NCBI GenBank assembly: GCA_022497155.1
Contig: MU385767.1
Span: forward strand, 248,001-312,000
Length of the DNA stretch: 64,000 nt
Reading direction: 5' to 3'
DNA from: Whalleya microplaca
Lineage: Eukaryota > Ascomycota > Sordariomycetes > Xylariales > Xylariaceae
The notes beneath the pieces were generated by a model that was given only the letters and a program-made list of their open reading frames with translations, did no database searches and was not told the origin of the DNA. Shown here in pieces: positions 23,670-34,668 of this stretch. Each line of letters begins with the position of its first letter. Position 1 is the first letter of the stretch. A program made the position numbers and the translations under genes.

Positions 23670-24279
23670 TTGCTTCGGTATGATAGTATGTACAGCGTGT
23701 AAGAATTGCCTGTCCGGATTAGAAGTATCACTTCGAGCAAGCTTCTACACGCATACTAGGTACTGGGACACTTAAGTAGTTCTGCCAATAATACATGGCA
23801 TTCCAGCATAATCCGCCGATAATAGGTTTTAGGTACTTTCTCTGCTCAGCCGGGGGATAATCCGATCCTCTAAGGTACTGATTCCACACCTACTTCATTT
23901 ACAGATTATCTATCCACGCCCGTATTTTTGGCATTAGGGCGAGTCCTTTACGATTTTGCCCCTGCGTATCCGGATCCAGCATTGGATAGATCAACGAGAA
24001 CAAGACACGCAAACACCAAGTAGGAATACACGAAGCCCTAGATGAAATCACACACTAACACGAAACTTCAAGGTGAGAAGGTTTGTATATATACAAGAAG
24101 TCAAAATATCTATTAGAAAGAGTATAAGCTTTTACTGCATCAGCAGATCTAAAAACACGGTAATCCACCAAAAAATGCCCCCAAACTCCCCGCTAAATAA
24201 ATCGACAAGGATATTTTCAATACCATCAAGACATTAATGTTAAGCAATACTACGTGGAGTCGTTGCCCACAAGGGAGGT
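23670..24279. other. Convergent intergenic spacer
   Basis: About 600 bp between the methyltransferase and the mucin-like gene, which converge here. No gene, repeat or clear polyadenylation signal beyond generic AT-rich sequence was seen. Confidence 0.5.
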
Positions 24280-26367
24280 CTAAGCTCTCACAGTGTCTGT
24301 CGCTGTCGTCGTCGTCGTCACCGTCTTCTCCTGGGTCACAGTAACGGTGACAGGGCCGGGAACATCGGCGGCGTTGAACCCAAGATGCTGAGTAATGGCT
24401 GTCTCGATGGGGATGACGACGAGGCCAGTCTCGGTGGTCTGTGTTGAAGTTGACGTACTTGCAGGTGGCTGTGGGGGAGCGGAGGTCGTAGCGATGGAAG
24501 TCGTGGCACTGGAAGTCGTGGCACTGGAAGTCGTGGCACTGGAAGTCGTGGCACTGGAAGTCGTGGCACTGGAGGTCGTGGCGACAGAGGTCGTGGCGAC
24601 AGAGGTCGTGGCGACAGAGGTCGTGGCGATCTCCGAGCTAGAGGGAGGCGGTGGAGCAGCAGAAGAAGTAGACACAGCCGATGAAACCTCTGAGGGAGAA
24701 GCCGTAACTGTAACGGTTTCCGTTACGGGCGGTGCAGTTGAGCTGGAGCTCGATGGCCGCGTCATAGTCGAAAGGGTAGTCGGGGCCGAGTCAGTAGCAG
24801 ACGCCGTCTTCTCAGGAGCTGTCGAGGTGCTTGGAGATGCGACAGTCGCAGACGAAGTTGTCGGCTGCGCTTGTGCAGAGGAACTAGCAGTCACAGTAAC
24901 CTGGGCGGTCTCGGTAAATGTTGGGACGATGGTTACTGTGACCAAGCTGTCGGAAGAACCGGCCTGTGCTGAACTCGACGCTGATGGAGCGGCACCCCCA
25001 AGGGCTTGTTCAACGGTGTTGGCATCCCAGCATCCAACTTGAACGCCAGAAATCGTATTCATCGGCAAAGCATAGCAAGTCAAGGTCTCAGCGCAAGGAA
25101 TAATCTGGAAGGTTCCTGCACTCGAACACTTGCCGATGTTGCCGTTGACGCAAGCCACCTGATCGGCCACACATGCAGATTCCTCGGTCAAACCAGCAAA
25201 AATCGTGTTATAGTGTCTTGCTTCAGCAAGGTTGCTGGCAAGGACACTCGGACTAACCGTCGTGGTCGAAGCTGGAATAGAGCTGATGACGGTGGGGACC
25301 CCATCATTCACCGAGCCTGTCGCCGAGACCGAGTGGGAGACATAAGAAGACTTCACAACGGAGGTGAACGGTGCTGACGAGGCAGACGAGCTAGCGGGGG
25401 CACTGGCTGCAGAGTCCGACGGACTAGACGGGGCAGCGGCAGCGCTTGACTTTGATGCGGCAGAGTCTGACGTAGCAACTGACCCCGCTGGCACTGTGGA
25501 TGACGGGCCGAAGCTAAATGAAGGAATAGTGTTACTTCCCGCTGAACTCGATGCTGCTACAGATGAAGTAGCCGGTGCACTAGATGCTGCATCAGCCACA
25601 CTGGAACTGCGCCCAGTGACATCCGATGCTGGAGCTGTCCCAACAGGCACTGTGGAGGATGGACCGAAGATGAATGAAGGAATGGTGGCACTCTGGGCCG
25701 AGCTCGATGGTCCATTAGATGAAGCTGCCGGCACACTGGATGCTGCGTCCGCAGCTTTGGAACTCGATGCGACAACGTCTGATGCGGGAGCTGTTCCAAC
25801 CGGTACAGTAGAAGAGGGACCAAAGCTGAAGGAGGGGATAGTATTACTCCCGTCCACACTTGATGGTCCTGGGGATGAAGCTGCTGGCGCAGCGGATGAT
25901 GTAGCTACAACACTGGAACTTGATGTAGCAACATCGGAGGCTGGAGCAGTCCCGACCGGCACCGTGGATGACGGGCCGAAGCTAAACGAAGGAATAGTGT
26001 TGCTTTCGATTAATGTGAATGAGCGAGAAACGGATGTTGAAGTGGCGGACCCAGCCGGGGCAGACGTGGCGCCTGTATTTGATGTTGCTGCGATAGCTGG
26101 TGAACTTGAAAGAGCGTTTGTTGTTAAGAATGTATCTGATTGTTGAGATGACACAACAGTTGCTGTGGTGGCTTGCGTAGTAGAGTTCGTATACGCGCCC
26201 GATGCATCTTGTCGTCTTAATCTACCTGGTGTAAGTCGGCGATCATCATGCCGTTGTGATATGTTGTCTACATACCTCCCTCCACGCCTCAGCGGGCCCG
26301 CCGCCGAGGCCTCGGAGAACAAAAGGATATGCAAGAAAAGAATGTGAATATGCATCGGAATGTGCAT
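24280..26367 (-). CDS. Ser/Ala/Thr-rich mucin-like secreted protein with Cys-rich (CBM19-like) module
   Basis: An intronless 695-aa protein. Residues 1-23 look like a signal peptide (hydrophobic HILFLHILLFSEASAAG). Most of the rest is Ser/Ala/Thr/Val-rich and should be heavily O-glycosylated. Four copies of a roughly 50-residue unit with core NTIPSFSFGPSSTVP lie in the N-terminal half. A central module of about 65 residues carries six cysteines (C..DQVAC..GKC..PC..TC..GC) and resembles the chitin-binding CBM19 pattern. The C-terminal half contains a run of VATTS/SATTS pentapeptides. No GPI-anchor tail is seen; the protein ends TVRA. A cell-wall or matrix role is likely. The large Val/Glu-rich open frames on the opposite strand (24395-25042, 25364-26146) are antisense shadows of this low-complexity gene. 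Confidence 0.82.
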   Translation of the reverse strand: MHIPMHIHILFLHILLFSEASAAGPLRRGGRYVDNISQRHDDRRLTPGRLRRQDASGAYTNSTTQATTATVVSSQQSDTFLTTNALSSSPAIAATSNTGATSAPAGSATSTSVSRSFTLIESNTIPSFSFGPSSTVPVGTAPASDVATSSSSVVATSSAAPAASSPGPSSVDGSNTIPSFSFGPSSTVPVGTAPASDVVASSSKAADAASSVPAASSNGPSSSAQSATIPSFIFGPSSTVPVGTAPASDVTGRSSSVADAASSAPATSSVAASSSAGSNTIPSFSFGPSSTVPAGSVATSDSAASKSSAAAAPSSPSDSAASAPASSSASSAPFTSVVKSSYVSHSVSATGSVNDGVPTVISSIPASTTTVSPSVLASNLAEARHYNTIFAGLTEESACVADQVACVNGNIGKCSSAGTFQIIPCAETLTCYALPMNTISGVQVGCWDANTVEQALGGAAPSASSSAQAGSSDSLVTVTIVPTFTETAQVTVTASSSAQAQPTTSSATVASPSTSTAPEKTASATDSAPTTLSTMTRPSSSSSTAPPVTETVTVTASPSEVSSAVSTSSAAPPPPSSSEIATTSVATTSVATTSVATTSSATTSSATTSSATTSSATTSSATTSIATTSAPPQPPASTSTSTQTTETGLVVIPIETAITQHLGFNAADVPGPVTVTVTQEKTVTTTTTATDTVRA
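24490..24625 (-). repeat. 15-bp tandem coding repeat
   Basis: Nine or so consecutive 15-bp units (plus-strand unit resembling GGAAGTCGTGGCACT, later GGAGGTCGTGGCGACA variants) encode the VATTS/SATTS pentapeptide run of the mucin-like protein. Neighbouring units are nearly identical, which points to recent slippage and likely length variation between strains. Confidence 0.85.
25440..26040 (-). repeat. Four long coding repeats in the mucin-like gene
   Basis: Four units of about 130-170 bp each encode a core reading IPSF(S/I)FGPSSTVPVGTAPASD. The first three cores are nearly identical; the last has diverged (PAGSVATSD). The spacers differ in length and sequence. This is typical of adhesin or wall-protein repeat expansion. 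Confidence 0.8.
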
Positions 26368-29300
26368 GATTTTTGAAAAGAATTGGGCGAAGAGAATAGG
26401 AAATGTCTATCGAGAAAGAGAAATGAAAGCGTATAGTGGGGTAGGATTAAGATATTGTAGGCCGGGAGCAACAGTGATTCATATTACTCAACCCAGGTCA
26501 TAAAGAGTGTGTTTGAGTCAAAGAGATGTCGAATCTCATTCAGAATGAGACAAGGCGGCTTGGAGTTCAGCAAACTGGCGAACAATGAGATAATGGTCCT
26601 ATCGGATCGATGGATGACAAAGAAGGGAGACCTCGAAGAAAGAGCCGCAAAGTTCACGATGATGAGCCCGCCAGCTCTAGAACGAATATGATCCGCATTG
26701 AAGATCGTCGGACGCAAGGGAAGGGGGGAGGCTGTGGGAGAGGGAGAGAAGGTAGGAGATCTTCATCTTGTATGAAAATCATTCAACGGGAGCTTGCGCG
26801 CATCTATTCGGCTTGGCTGGCCGTTGGACGCAGGGCTCGTAGGCCATGGCTAGCCATGACGATGAGGTCCTGAGTTTCGATGTGGTTTCGGCCAAGACGC
26901 TGCATCGGGATTTAAGATTGGGGGCCCATTGAGAGGACCGCATGGCTCCATTCAGAACTACCCAATCCGAGGCTATTGGGCTAGGTTGACCAGGCCTTCG
27001 GGATAGGGCTTCAGCGACTGAAGCGACTGGTACTACTAGATAGTGTTGTACGAATGCGTATCGTGTGAGGATTGGGTTTGGAGAAGGGTTGGTTAACCGC
27101 TGCTGGGGGGTTCACTTACACCCTGAATTTGGTGTTTCGACCACTGGCTGGTGGAGACGCGCGCTTGTGTATTATTGGCAGTCGACCTTACCTCGTCGGC
27201 GCCTAGAAGCGCTATAAGCCAATCGCTTACCCCGCTGCCATATACCTGCTACAATGTACCTACAGAAATACCTCCGCAAAACCACCATCGACAGCAATAG
27301 ACTATCTGCCAAGCAAGTAATAACACAGGGAATGGTCTGGCCTTCTTAACTGATGTTCCTTTCAGGTTCTATTAAAGCCCTGTCTAGAACTCTCAATCCT
27401 CATGAGTTGACTACCATTAGGTGTCTAAGAAACAGCACAAAGAAAGAAGATTGTTTCCAGGTGACAATGGGAGTCACCACAGACAAAGAGACGAGCCCTC
27501 AAAGTCCGAGTAGATTATGTGATGCCCCGAGCTGATAATAATAGGGCGACCATAGTAATGGCCGGTGAGGGCGCATCTTCCACGCGGCCCTTTTTGGATG
27601 CACAAAGGCACACAACTCTATTTTCTAACCTATAATGAGTTAAGATGAAAGATATGGGTTAACGTTTTAATCTTTCCTATTCTCTGAGCTCTGGCTGGCC
27701 GTCTAAGACGACCAGGGTATTTTGGTACGTTGGCCTTGCTGTCCTGTCGAAATATAGGTCTGCACATACATCTCCAGGGCTCTCGGCGCTAAACTGTATG
27801 ATTCGACTAGAGTGCTTGCATTATAACGCCAGGATAGAGACCCGCATTTGCGGCTTGTTCATCACTAAAATACCCTATAGGCATTCTACGTAGTCCACAC
27901 GTCCATAATAATATGAAAATCTCTTAATACTTTATTCGACCTCTTTTCGTATTCTGATACTAGAGTTATTTATGTTAGACCACCAGGAGACAGTTAATGA
28001 AGCCCATACCTTTGAACAGATTTTCTTCGCTCAGACGTTTGACTACCCAACCATTCTTCCCCCACCCTATTGATCGCTTCTTTTATACCCTTGGCTTTAT
28101 GGAAACCCCTCGTTCCCTCTTCCACCATCTTCAAGACCCCTCGACCCCTCCCTTTTCCTATTTAGTAATGATGATTACTTGCTAATCTAGCCATGGATAT
28201 TTTTATTAGAGTAGGACTCGATTGCTAAGCCTTGCGAATAGACACCCGGATCCGAGAGTACGGTTCTCGTAGCATGTGGCAGCAGGGTATGCCGTGCAGC
28301 GTCTTCAGCAGGCTTGCCGGTATCGATGGAGGCCACATACAATGTGACGAATTAATCATCGGCTAACATACTGGAGAAATTTGCGACAAAGTCGTAGAAG
28401 CTGGTGCATTAGTCGCGGGGGGCGACGGGCACATTTCGTCGATGTTCAAAGATACAACCCTTGAAAATCGCAAAACTAGTTGCACGGCGCAGAATCGAGC
28501 GAGTTTCTAGTAGGTGATGCTACAGTAAGCCTATCAGTATAGTAACCATGTATCAGAATGACACAAGCAGCAAGTCGACGATTTACTCTTTAACGTTGAA
28601 CACATTGTCGACAATGATCTTGTCCGCAATCATGATAATAATGGGGCAGGGTACTGTGTCAGTGTCCAAAAGAACTCCGAGTTATACATTTAGAAATAGA
28701 TATTGCTAGCAAATAGCTAATGAGGATGGAAGCTGAATCCTGGTTTTGCTGAAGTATGGTGCCCCCCAGGGATCCCTTATAACCTTGTTCTTTACCTCTT
28801 ATGTTATGCCCCCTAAGCGATATCATATTGTTATAATAGGACTTAAGCTTATATGACATACTTACTTACTAGTTCTACCTCTAGGCTTATCATGATTTGA
28901 CACCTATCTATCTGCCAACAACATAGCTATCAAACCAAGTGACAGAAGGAATTCTTTAACTTAAGAAAAGCTTTGCCCTTTTTTTCGGTTGATTGCTGAG
29001 CCATGTCAATGGCCCTTAACTTCGAGAAATCTCGCCACACAAGCTGGCGCTGTGCATTGATAAAAGGAGACTTAAGCACATGATACTTGTTGAAGAGGTA
29101 TAACCACATGGATAGTCAACACTGGCATGGTCTAAAATGCGCCCAGAGATTGTGACGATAGTTCACAAATAATGAAAAGTTTTGGAGATGTTACATGTGT
29201 GTTGACACGTTTGCTGAAATAAAACCTTTGAAACAAAACCTGACTTTAGGGAATGAATAATCGATTTTTCAACTACGCAAATATGTAAAGATCTCTTTCC

Positions 29301-30550
29301 CCTCATTTTTAACCTACTTTTTATGTGTCTAACTAGGTTTTCAGAGTTTATTAACCTTAATAAAGCTTGCAAGTAAAGCGGCCACGATGTTATATTTAAA
29401 AATGTGTTTTAAGGAAAGACTATTAATTGTTATACTTGTAGGAATAATGTGTCCTTTTGTTTATTATTTATTACGAACTTCTAAACTAATTATGGCTTGA
29501 ACTATTTAAATAGAGGTGATAGTATAGGATATCAGGTGGTTAAAACTTGACTACTGAACGACAACCTAAAGTGCCAGCTCAGGTCGTTTACAAAAGAGAA
29601 AGAAACTGTAAACTAGTTATCAATGGCTAAAACATTATTTTCAAAGACAATTTGATTCAAGACAAATCACCAATTAAGACAATTGAGTTGATTCAATTCA
29701 AGTCAATTGATAGTTTCACTTGATGAAAGCATTTCCTCCCGGCAACCAGCGAAACTTCAGAGACTTTTCAGGGAGATGGCTGATATAAACTCACCACAAT
29801 GAGTCCGAGAATATCGTGGCCTCTAAGGTGGACTTCAGGAAACATGAAAGCTGCGATGGCAGGGAAAAGTTTGGGAAGCTGTGCAAGGGCGCTGGCGGAC
29901 ACCGCTTTGAGCAAGTGATCAGTTTGAAGAGACTCGGCAGCGTGTCCATCAAGTCAAGTCAATTCAAGGCAAATAACCTAGTTCTCTAACTTTACCTTTT
30001 TCACGACTCAACACAACCGCGCCAATTAGAGTAGCAAGACGAATCTAGGATATGATCTCCGGCACGGGTCTCTATTTGGTTGTATATAGGTAGAGACCTG
30101 AGGCTAGCTCTAAGCTGTATAGATGGAATTAAGTAATGATCAACTTGGCGGGACCTTCCATTCGGTCAAGTTTTACCAAGTTGCCGGTCTCCGGTCCGAA
30201 TATCGTCGGCGGCCTGGTTCCAATGTTCATTATATCCCCGCACGAGTGGGGATGTTCGTGAACTAGTGTCATTACCACCCCATTACCACCCCATTGTCAC
30301 CCCCAGGTTCCCCTCAAATTCCTATACTGGATTCTAGTCTACGAAATAAAAAGGACCTTGTGCAAGTTTTTCTTGGTCGGCTGGTCAGTCCCGGATGTCG
30401 GGGTAACTATGGGGATAGCTCATACGACGGTAGTAGAAATGGTGTAAGCCAAGGAGATGAACATGATATATATGAGATACGATGGGTGTCGGCAGTCTGC
30501 CTACACTCATGTTCTCGGGAGATTAAAGTAGTTGAGAAGCTTTCACATTC
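26368..30550. other. Long gene-poor stretch, repeat ends near its right side
   Basis: No intact gene was recognised in 4.2 kb. Around 28200-28350 the minus strand has a short protein-like open frame without a start or recognisable domain, possibly a relic. At 29640-29740 and 29935-29985 there are CAAGTCAATT/TTGACTTGA-rich segments like those at 61 kb and 63.5 kb, listed separately. The open frame at 30294-30554 just upstream of the GH42 gene looks fortuitous. Confidence 0.45.
29640..29985. repeat. Decayed TTGACTTGA-type element ends
   Basis: Two short segments (about 29650-29740 and 29935-29985) are rich in CAAGTCAATT/AATTGACTTG words. The second begins GGCAGCGTGTCCATCAAGTC, matching in inverted form the TGATGGAAACGCTGCTGG end near 63.5 kb. 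The spacing and orientation do not make a clean element, so I read them as degraded ends of the same family. Confidence 0.4.
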
Positions 30551-32761
30551 ATGATGCGACTATCTATTTTAGTCAACACCGCACTGGCTCAAGGTGCCAT
30601 TAGCGCCGTGACAACGCGGTTTGATGTGCTGTCACGAAGTCAGAAGAGTTCTCTCGTGCCTTCACTCGATCGTTGGCCTAATGGGTTGCATATCGGAGTC
30701 GATTACTATCCATCACAATGGCCAGAGCATATGTGGGAGCCAGACATAGCTCGAATGAGAGACTCCAATATATCCTACGTGCGAATCAACGAGTTTGATT
30801 GGGCTATCCTTGAGCCTTCAGAAGGACAATACAATTTCACTGTCCTCGATAAGACCTTGGAGTTGCTTGCTCATTATGACCTCAAGGCCATCGTAGGGAC
30901 ACCCACTGCGACACCCCCTAATTGGCTTACGGAGAAATACGATGTGCACTTCGTGGATCGCACCAACGCTACCTTGCAGTTCGGGTCCCGTCGGCACTAC
31001 AGCTTTTCCTCGTTTGACTACCGCATCCTGAGTCAAAATATCACGCGGAAGCTTGCGGAAAGATATGGGAAGAATCCGGCCATACTGGGCTGGCAACTGG
31101 ACAATGAATTTGGATGCCATGACACAGTACGAAGCTACGACCAAAACGCTGTCAAGAGATTTCGCACATGGTTGAAACAGAAGTACGGTACCATCGAAGA
31201 GCTGAATAATGCACAAGGTCGGGTGTTTTGGTCGTCCCAGTATGAAAGCTTTGATGTTGTCCAGCCTCCGTTCCTGGAAATTTACACGACCAACCAGGCC
31301 CACACATTAGACTGGTACACGTTCAGCTCAGACATGGTAATCGATTTTGCGAAAGAGCAGGCCAACATATTGAGGGAATATGCACCGAACCATGCGGTCA
31401 CTACCAATTTCATGATGGCATATACGGACTTCGACCATTATCGATTCGCCCGTGAGGTGGGCATCGATTTTGCGACATTCGACGAATATCCCCTTTCTGG
31501 ACTTGCACAATTTTCTTGGCTGTCATCCAAGGAGCTTTCAGATTATTTACGCACCGGTCTTCCAGATTACCAGGCTCTTCATCACGCGATTTACCGCGGC
31601 ATTGCAGGAGCGGCCTATCAAAATCGATCTGGTCCCTTTGGTGTTATGGAGATGGAGCCAGGTGTGCTCAACTGGAATGAGTATCGCGTGTCCCCACTCG
31701 AAGGAATGGTGCGACTGTGGACACACGAGACTTTTGCAGCCTCCGGTGATCTGGTTAGCTACTTTAGGTGGCGACAAGTCCCTTATGCACAAGAACAGAC
31801 GCTCTCTGGCCTGTTTCTTTCCGATAACACCGAGGACGGAGGCTTTACTGAGCAGCAAGTCGTAGCTAATGAGGACCTCCCATTGATAGGTGAAGTGGGA
31901 AGTAATAATGAAGGGCAAGGAGATGTTGCCCTGGTTTTCGACTATACCTCTAATTGGGTTTGGGATATCGAGCCATATAGCGGTACCTGGGATGTTAAGG
32001 AGGATAGTTATGTTGATACGACTGTGAAGTACTACGATCTGGTTTACAACTTCTATTCGGCTCTTCGTCGGCTCGGGCTTTCCATCGACATCATCGGGAC
32101 AGACCAATCGCTAAGCGGCTACAAGTTGGTGGTAGTTCCTAGCTTGCCAATCATCCCCAATACGTTCAACGATGCATTGGCAGCATACTCTGGTCCTGTC
32201 GTATTTGGCCCGCATACCGGTTCTAGGACATCCACGTTCAGTTATGTCCCGGGCCTAAACCCTTCAAACGGCACACTCCGAGATCGTCTTCCTATGCGAG
32301 TCACGCGTGTGGAAACTCCTCCAGATTATGCCAACAGTGGCGTGTCCTACGGTGGAACAACATATAACATCTCAGGATGGGAAGAGTGGGCCATCTGTGA
32401 ACGACAGAACCAGACTAGCGATACGACTATCACGTACACTTCGCGTCACCGTCTTGGTAAACCCGCCGCGTGCTCTAAAGCTGGATTGCATTACCTTGCT
32501 TTCAACCCTCCAGCGGATCTGCTGGTGTCTTACCTTGGTGATCTAGCAACCAAAGCGACAATCACTGATTTGACAGGACGTCTCGCAAGCAAAAATAGTG
32601 ACTTGGGTAATTCACTAAGATTATTGCGAAGGGGAGACTTGCTTTGGGCATTCAACTATGGGATTGAACCTGTAGCACCGCCTAATGTGACGAGCGCAGG
32701 CTTGTTGATCGGGGAAGAGGGTGATATCCCAGGTGCTGGAATAGCTGTGTGGAAGTTCTAG
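30551..32761 (+). CDS. Secreted GH42 beta-galactosidase
   Basis: An intronless 736-aa glycoside hydrolase of family 42. The TIM-barrel domain starts near residue 45 (LHIGVDYYPSQWPEHMW). The acid/base is E186 in GWQLDNEFGC. The nucleophile is E367 in FGVMEMEPGVLNW, a family-typical ME..PG signature. The trimerisation and C-terminal beta domains follow to the end, so the length is complete. The N-terminus (MMRLSILVNTALAQGAISA) is a modest signal peptide, and several N-glycosylation sequons are present, consistent with secretion. GH42 enzymes release galactose from beta-galactosides. The family is mostly bacterial and archaeal, and less common in fungi. It sits beside a transporter and a regulator, but the transporter is of the drug-efflux type, so a sugar-use cluster is not established. 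Confidence 0.92.
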   Translation: MMRLSILVNTALAQGAISAVTTRFDVLSRSQKSSLVPSLDRWPNGLHIGVDYYPSQWPEHMWEPDIARMRDSNISYVRINEFDWAILEPSEGQYNFTVLDKTLELLAHYDLKAIVGTPTATPPNWLTEKYDVHFVDRTNATLQFGSRRHYSFSSFDYRILSQNITRKLAERYGKNPAILGWQLDNEFGCHDTVRSYDQNAVKRFRTWLKQKYGTIEELNNAQGRVFWSSQYESFDVVQPPFLEIYTTNQAHTLDWYTFSSDMVIDFAKEQANILREYAPNHAVTTNFMMAYTDFDHYRFAREVGIDFATFDEYPLSGLAQFSWLSSKELSDYLRTGLPDYQALHHAIYRGIAGAAYQNRSGPFGVMEMEPGVLNWNEYRVSPLEGMVRLWTHETFAASGDLVSYFRWRQVPYAQEQTLSGLFLSDNTEDGGFTEQQVVANEDLPLIGEVGSNNEGQGDVALVFDYTSNWVWDIEPYSGTWDVKEDSYVDTTVKYYDLVYNFYSALRRLGLSIDIIGTDQSLSGYKLVVVPSLPIIPNTFNDALAAYSGPVVFGPHTGSRTSTFSYVPGLNPSNGTLRDRLPMRVTRVETPPDYANSGVSYGGTTYNISGWEEWAICERQNQTSDTTITYTSRHRLGKPAACSKAGLHYLAFNPPADLLVSYLGDLATKATITDLTGRLASKNSDLGNSLRLLRRGDLLWAFNYGIEPVAPPNVTSAGLLIGEEGDIPGAGIAVWKF

Positions 32762-32996
32762 AGGACTAAGAATAATATGATTATAGGGCGCGAAGAATAA
32801 TCAATAATGTATTACCGATGCAAAATCTGAAACCCGGAAGTTATTCTATAATAACTTGTCGATTGTGCATAATAAAATCTCTCAAATTGACATTACGATG
32901 TTGACATTCTTGTTCGAATCTCACGAAGGAATTGATGTAAGGCAGCAGCAGCAACGGTTGTTGACATGCCGAGTAAAATATTAATTTCGCGTGGAT

Positions 32997-34668
32997 CTAG
33001 CTACTTTCCCGTGCTTCGCGTTCTATTCTATGTTTCTCGTCTGCTGTCAACTCAGCCGATGCTTGTCCAAGCCGAGTGGTTATAACCAAACATAAGGCCA
33101 GGCCAGCTAGTCCTACAGCTGTCCAAAACCCAATCCGATACTGCCCACGTAAATCCAATTCTTCAACGGTGTGCAAATCAATGGAAACTGAAACAGCCAG
33201 TTCTCCGACACCAAGCCAAAATGCCAGACCCAGATAGCCGAGACTAGTGATGAATCCGGCAGCTGTAGCTTGGAGGCGCCGCGGCATGGCCGTTGTAATG
33301 AACACATTCGTCACGCTGTATGTGATATCTATCCCTATGGTTCCGCAGCACATAGCGGGGAATATGTAAGCCCAATAGAGGTGGCTAGTAGATGGCCCAT
33401 CTGATTCGCTCTGTACTGGCATCAGGGCAAATAGCAGCCCGCACAGAATATACCCTGCCCCTGAAATAAGTAACAAGACACGACCCGGTAAGATGTGTAA
33501 CACGAATCCTCCTGTAATGGCAAGAATCAAACCGCCGAGGGCCAAAGGGATGAACCACACTGCGCTTTGAATAGGACTAGCGTGTAAAACATTCTCGATA
33601 CTAGTTCGAGGGGTCAGTAACTTCGACATCTTAGTCTCGATGGCAGAGTGTTGGGTAAACTTACTAAAAGCTAGCATATAATAGAAATAGGCCAAATACG
33701 CCAAAGCCACAGAACAAAAAACCACAAATACGTTTCATGTATTTCGCACGGAATAAGTCAGACGGTATGAACGGCTGGGCCGATACCCAGCCTTCAACAT
33801 ACACAGCGGCAGCAAGCAGAAGCCCGCCAAGTATGAAGGTGACATAGACATATGGAGTGCGCCAGCCGTTTGGAGCATTGCCTCCGTCCGTGAGCGCGTA
33901 TACTACGAGTACCAAGCCAGGTACAATAGTACACACACCCCACCAATCCATATGGGCATCAGGGTTAGCATCGCCGAGGTGTCGGGGGATCGTGAAAAAC
34001 CCAACGATTGCCACGATAAGCACGAATACGGCCCCAACCCAGAAGTACCACCGCCAGTCGATCAGCTGTCCTGTGAGAGCACCTATAATTATGCCGAAGT
34101 AGAACCCAATGCAGGCAAACGCACCATACAGGCTGAATATCAGGTTCTTTCGAGGTCCTGGTCGATACGTCTGGGCCAAAAGGGCGAGTCCAGCGGGTAG
34201 AAAAGCCGAGGCACCCAAACCCTGCATCGCACGGCTCACGATCAACATAATCGAGTTGCGGCTGAAGCCACTGATCACCGACCAGATCAAGAGCCATATG
34301 TGCCCCCCTAAAAACACCATTCGTCCTCCATACCTGTCACTTAGGCGAGCAAAGGGGAGAAGCAGGGCTGCAGTCGTCAGGTTGATTACTCCAGCCGGCC
34401 ATGTTCGTGCTGCTTGCGGAATTTGGAGGGAGTCGGCAACGGCTGGCAAGACAATATTGAAGCCACTGATGAAGTACTCGCTCATGCATAGGGATGCAGT
34501 AATAGCGAAGACAAATCCCGCTTCAGCAAAAGCGGTAGGGAGTGCCTCAGGTCTCTGACGGCCGAGACGTTCGATGTCGCCTTTGTCTAAGATTTCTGGG
34601 TTGTCATTTGGAGGCGTTCCGCGATCCGTTTCAAAGATGCGGTTTCCGATCTCCAGTGGTTGTCCCAT
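32997..34668 (-). CDS. DHA2-type major facilitator transporter
   Basis: Two exons (34668-33665 and 33600-32997) joined by a GTAAGT donor and CTAG acceptor give 535 aa. The join restores LLYASFYIENVLHASP, so the apparent frame break at 33.6 kb is simply an intron. A hydrophilic N-terminus of about 45 residues precedes some 12-14 hydrophobic helices. Motif A reads ARLSDRYGGRMV after helix 2, and RAMQGLGASAFLPAG matches motif B/C of drug:H+ antiporters. Such proteins export small molecules or xenobiotics from the plasma membrane. I chose ATG 34668 (MGQPLE) because the frame further upstream has no transporter sequence. It is divergent from the Zn2Cys6 regulator, a common pairing for regulator-controlled efflux pumps. 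Confidence 0.9.

Noticed and set aside
24395..26146. Two long Val/Glu/Asp-rich open frames on the plus strand (24395-25042 and 25364-26146)
   Set aside because: They are antisense to the repeat-rich mucin-like gene; their low-complexity composition is the mirror of its Ser/Ala/Thr codons, and they have no domain.
31547..32107. 186-codon minus-strand open frame
   Set aside because: Antisense to the GH42 gene, no domain.
33600..33725. Apparent frameshift in the MFS transporter
   Set aside because: A GTAAGT..CTAG intron restores the frame exactly (..YASFYIENV..), so the gene is intact.
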